The position numbers and the translations under genes were made by a program. Below, piece after piece: positions 62,009-64,000 of a stretch of 64,000 nt of DNA. The notes under the pieces are model-generated. The model made no database searches. It had not been told where the DNA came from and saw only the letters and a program-made list of their open reading frames with translations. The DNA is from Chondrus crispus (lineage: Eukaryota; Rhodophyta; Florideophyceae; Gigartinales; Gigartinaceae): assembly GCF_000350225.1 (NCBI RefSeq), contig NW_005179326.1, forward strand, positions 377,451 to 441,450, written 5' to 3'. Positions within the stretch are counted from its first letter, which is position 1. Each line of letters opens with the position of its first letter.

Positions 62009-62976
62009 TGTAGTGCAATACGCACCTGAAAAGGGGGGTGAAAAGAAAGGAAAATATTTGGATATGAAAAGTGGTCCGGGTTGGGGGACACACGTGTGAT
62101 TAATTGCACAGTTTTAATTTTTAATTCTTTTATTTTATTTAGTTAATTAGTTGGCATTAATTTTGCTGACATTAGATTAGATCTAGGATCTAGCGCCGCG
62201 ATCTACTGTAGTGGCTCCGGCGGGGCGATATATACCTTAGCCCTCTGACGACCAAGTCAGTAAAGGTAACCCGAGTTGCCAGAGTCTGATATCGCCTTGG
62301 TTGAAGTCCGTCTTTTACAAGACATTCCCTTTAACTACAGATTACTTTATCCTTTGCGCTCGGGGGTCCCCTTTTTCCTTACCAATTTTCCTTTATTTCC
62401 CTATCCTAATTTCCCTTAATCTTGAGTTGGTCCCACCTTGTAGGATTGCGATCCGCAACGTGACGTCATTTGCCATCGGGCTTTTGTGTTGGTGCACCAG
62501 TGGTGCTTTTCTCAGTGTTGGTTCCATCGGAATCTGGTTGCGACCGATCCGTTGTTGGTACTTTGCCATCGGGCAGTACGACGGTGTAGCGCTGCTACGT
62601 TTTCTTCTTTCCCGACGGGCTACGTTGCGACGTCCCCGTCGAAGACCTTATCAAGGGTATAAGGTGTACAAGGCGCTCTTCGAGCATGGGATTTACGACC
62701 CATCGGACCAGGTTTACCTAAACACCCCTCCGAACTCGTCGAGCAGTTGCCTTTACAAATATCTACCACCATTTACTGATCCCGGGCTGGGCCCTTCTCT
62801 TTGCCCCCTCCCCTATCAGGGATCCGAGCTACTGCGGGCCGCAAACCCGCTTAAAGAGGACAGGGAGCTTCGAACACTCCGTAGCGCTGTGCCGTTGGCA
62901 GTTGTTGTTTTTGTTGCTGTTGTTTGTGTTGGACCGTCGGACCTTGGTCTCTGCCTAACAGGCGCATTGCACTACA
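62009..62976 (+). repeat. Gypsy 2 3' LTR
   Basis: 968 bp, about 20 differences from the 5' LTR (for example GTTTGGGGAC against GTTGGGGGAC, CATTGGATT against CATGGGATT). Confidence 0.95.
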
Positions 62977-64000
62977 TTCTATCCGAAGATAGTTTGCGGT
63001 TAAAATATTCCTCTTGGAAAGACAATATCGCACGGGCAGGACGCTTGTGGGGTGTAACGACCCGCACAAATTCCATTGCCCCCTGGTAACCTTTGTCCGC
63101 AATAAGGCACCAATGCTCCGGAAACTCCTCAGAATAACGTCCACCATCTGTCATTTGCCCCTCTCCCTCACACTTTCGCAAGGCTGTGTCGTGAAAAGTC
63201 TTGTTGCGGTGCATAATATCGATGTCCGAGTAGGACCCCGGATAATGTTGTGTAGAATCAATCGCAAACCGGGTCGGTAAGACCGAAACCTCTACTTTAT
63301 ACCCATATAATTTGGGAATCTAAAAAATGTATTCGGGGAAGCACAAATGCTTCCCCGAAAAATATTTTTTATATTCCTCATGATTTCCCGATGGCCGATT
63401 CGTATGCTGAAACGTCACGTCAGTTGCCTACAACGCATTCCTGAAATTGATAAAGGGTTTCGCTTTCTCTTCCAATACAGTCATGCTGTGATGCTCCATC
63501 GTCTGGACTACAAACTGACGATAGAACTCATCCGTTATTAGACGGATGAAATTCATTATAAGACGCTCGAACGTTGGCCCTTTGATCTTAAAAATACGCC
63601 CTAGGAGGTCCCAATTACCGCCGTGCTTGAGGACCTTAATCACCATAAACAAAACGTCTTTGCCCGTAAACGGAGATTTGCGTCCACGCCCGACATTGAA
63701 GGTTGACGTTATAAAATCCGCGAACGTCGTCCAAATGCTTTGAAATTCCGAATATTAAAGTTTGTAATTTGGACGATTGACGCAGACCCCCCACTCTGGT
63801 AGATTGTGTCGAGAATGGGGGACGGAGAGTCACATTCTTCGTCAGAGCTGTCATTGAGAGGTGTAGTCTCATATCGAGAAAAAGCTTCATCACGGCGGAG
63901 GGCTGTGTCGGCGAGGATCGGGATACCGGCGGTGGCCGCGGTGGACGAAATATTCTGCATGTCGGAGTCCGTGATGACGCGGGGCACGGCGCTGAAAGTA
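62977..64000 (-). pseudogene. DDE_Tnp_4 (Harbinger-like) transposase, N-terminal and central part
   Basis: Runs off the right edge of the window. On minus: GRGRKSPFTGKDVLF, VLKHGGNWDLLGRIFKIKGP, ATDVTFQHTNRPSG (first Asp), KLYGYKVEVSVLP, MHRNKTFHDTALRK, WCLIADKGYQGAMEF (second Asp), ending at LSSDR where gypsy 2 starts; the last part is at 47399-47719. Broken by a one-base frame change near 63740, TAG after FINFRNAL (about 63428) and a 30-bp palindromic insertion with a stop at about 63320-63360. The family cuts and pastes DNA using a DDE catalytic triad. Confidence 0.8.
63332..63359. repeat. 12-bp perfect hairpin inside transposase
   Basis: TTCGGGGAAGCA, loop CAAA, TGCTTCCCCGAA. One arm encodes the normal FSGKH segment; the other arm is extra and disrupts the frame. 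Confidence 0.9.

Larger units (their letters stand above)
47720..62976 (+). mobile_element. Ty3/gypsy element 2 (15.3 kb) with antisense ORF
   Basis: 968-bp LTRs (47720-48687; 62009-62976; about 98% identical) with 5-bp target duplication TTCTA (47715-47719; 62977-62981). Sense strand plus: primer-binding site, gag, pol, chromodomain, then 6.4 kb with an antisense ORF, polypurine tract and 3' LTR. gag has two in-frame TAA codons and pol is separated from the chromodomain by a TAG, so this copy is probably not autonomous. Confidence 0.95.

Overview
The window looks like nuclear DNA of a repeat-rich eukaryote with largely intron-free genes. A red alga of the Chondrus type is my best guess, but this is an inference from style (intronless coding regions, dense nested LTR elements, telomere-linked-helicase-like gene), not from any diagnostic gene. 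Nearly all of the 64 kb is transposable elements nested in older ones. The only intact gene that looks like ordinary host metabolism is a group II PLP-dependent decarboxylase (757-2703, minus). A decayed MRE11-like gene lies at 22184-23744.

Layout. 1-3.1 kb: decarboxylase with a tandem repeat upstream. 3186-10156: complete, very young Ty1/copia element (two 453-bp LTRs differing at 2 sites, GTTTT target duplication) that carries an extra C2H2 zinc-finger ORF before gag. 10243-11828: pogo-like element remnant. 12.7-14.3 kb: a 26-bp minisatellite split by a solo LTR with CCGCA duplication. 14689-19104: decayed fusion of a tyrosine-recombinase-like domain, RecQ helicase and Cys-rich tail, next to degenerate telomere-like arrays (19.2-20.3 kb) and a 178-bp assembly gap (20879-21056). 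24280-26163: intact Crypton-like tyrosine recombinase ORF.

26667-41288: a 14.6-kb Ty3/gypsy chromovirus-like element on the minus strand (gag, pol with chromodomain), with a 6-kb block between pol and the 3' LTR that holds a 762-codon ORF running antisense. 41289-42185: pogo-type transposase cut by that element. 42557-47327: decayed piggyBac-like element whose transposase has a YqaJ/lambda-exonuclease-like nuclease domain between its second and third catalytic Asp; a solo LTR (44048-44669, CCAAC duplication) sits inside it. 47720-62976: a second gypsy element, 15.3 kb, plus strand, inserted with a TTCTA duplication into a DDE_Tnp_4 (Harbinger-like) transposase whose halves are at 47399-47719 and 62977-64000. 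It too has an antisense ORF between pol and its 3' LTR.

The most interesting signals are (1) the piggyBac/YqaJ fusion, (2) the antisense ORFs of the two gypsy elements, which share a spaced motif suggesting common ancestry, (3) the zinc-finger ORF in the copia element, and (4) gypsy-type LTRs with Pol III-like A and B boxes and covarying hairpins. All family names are by eye from motifs; no database search was run.
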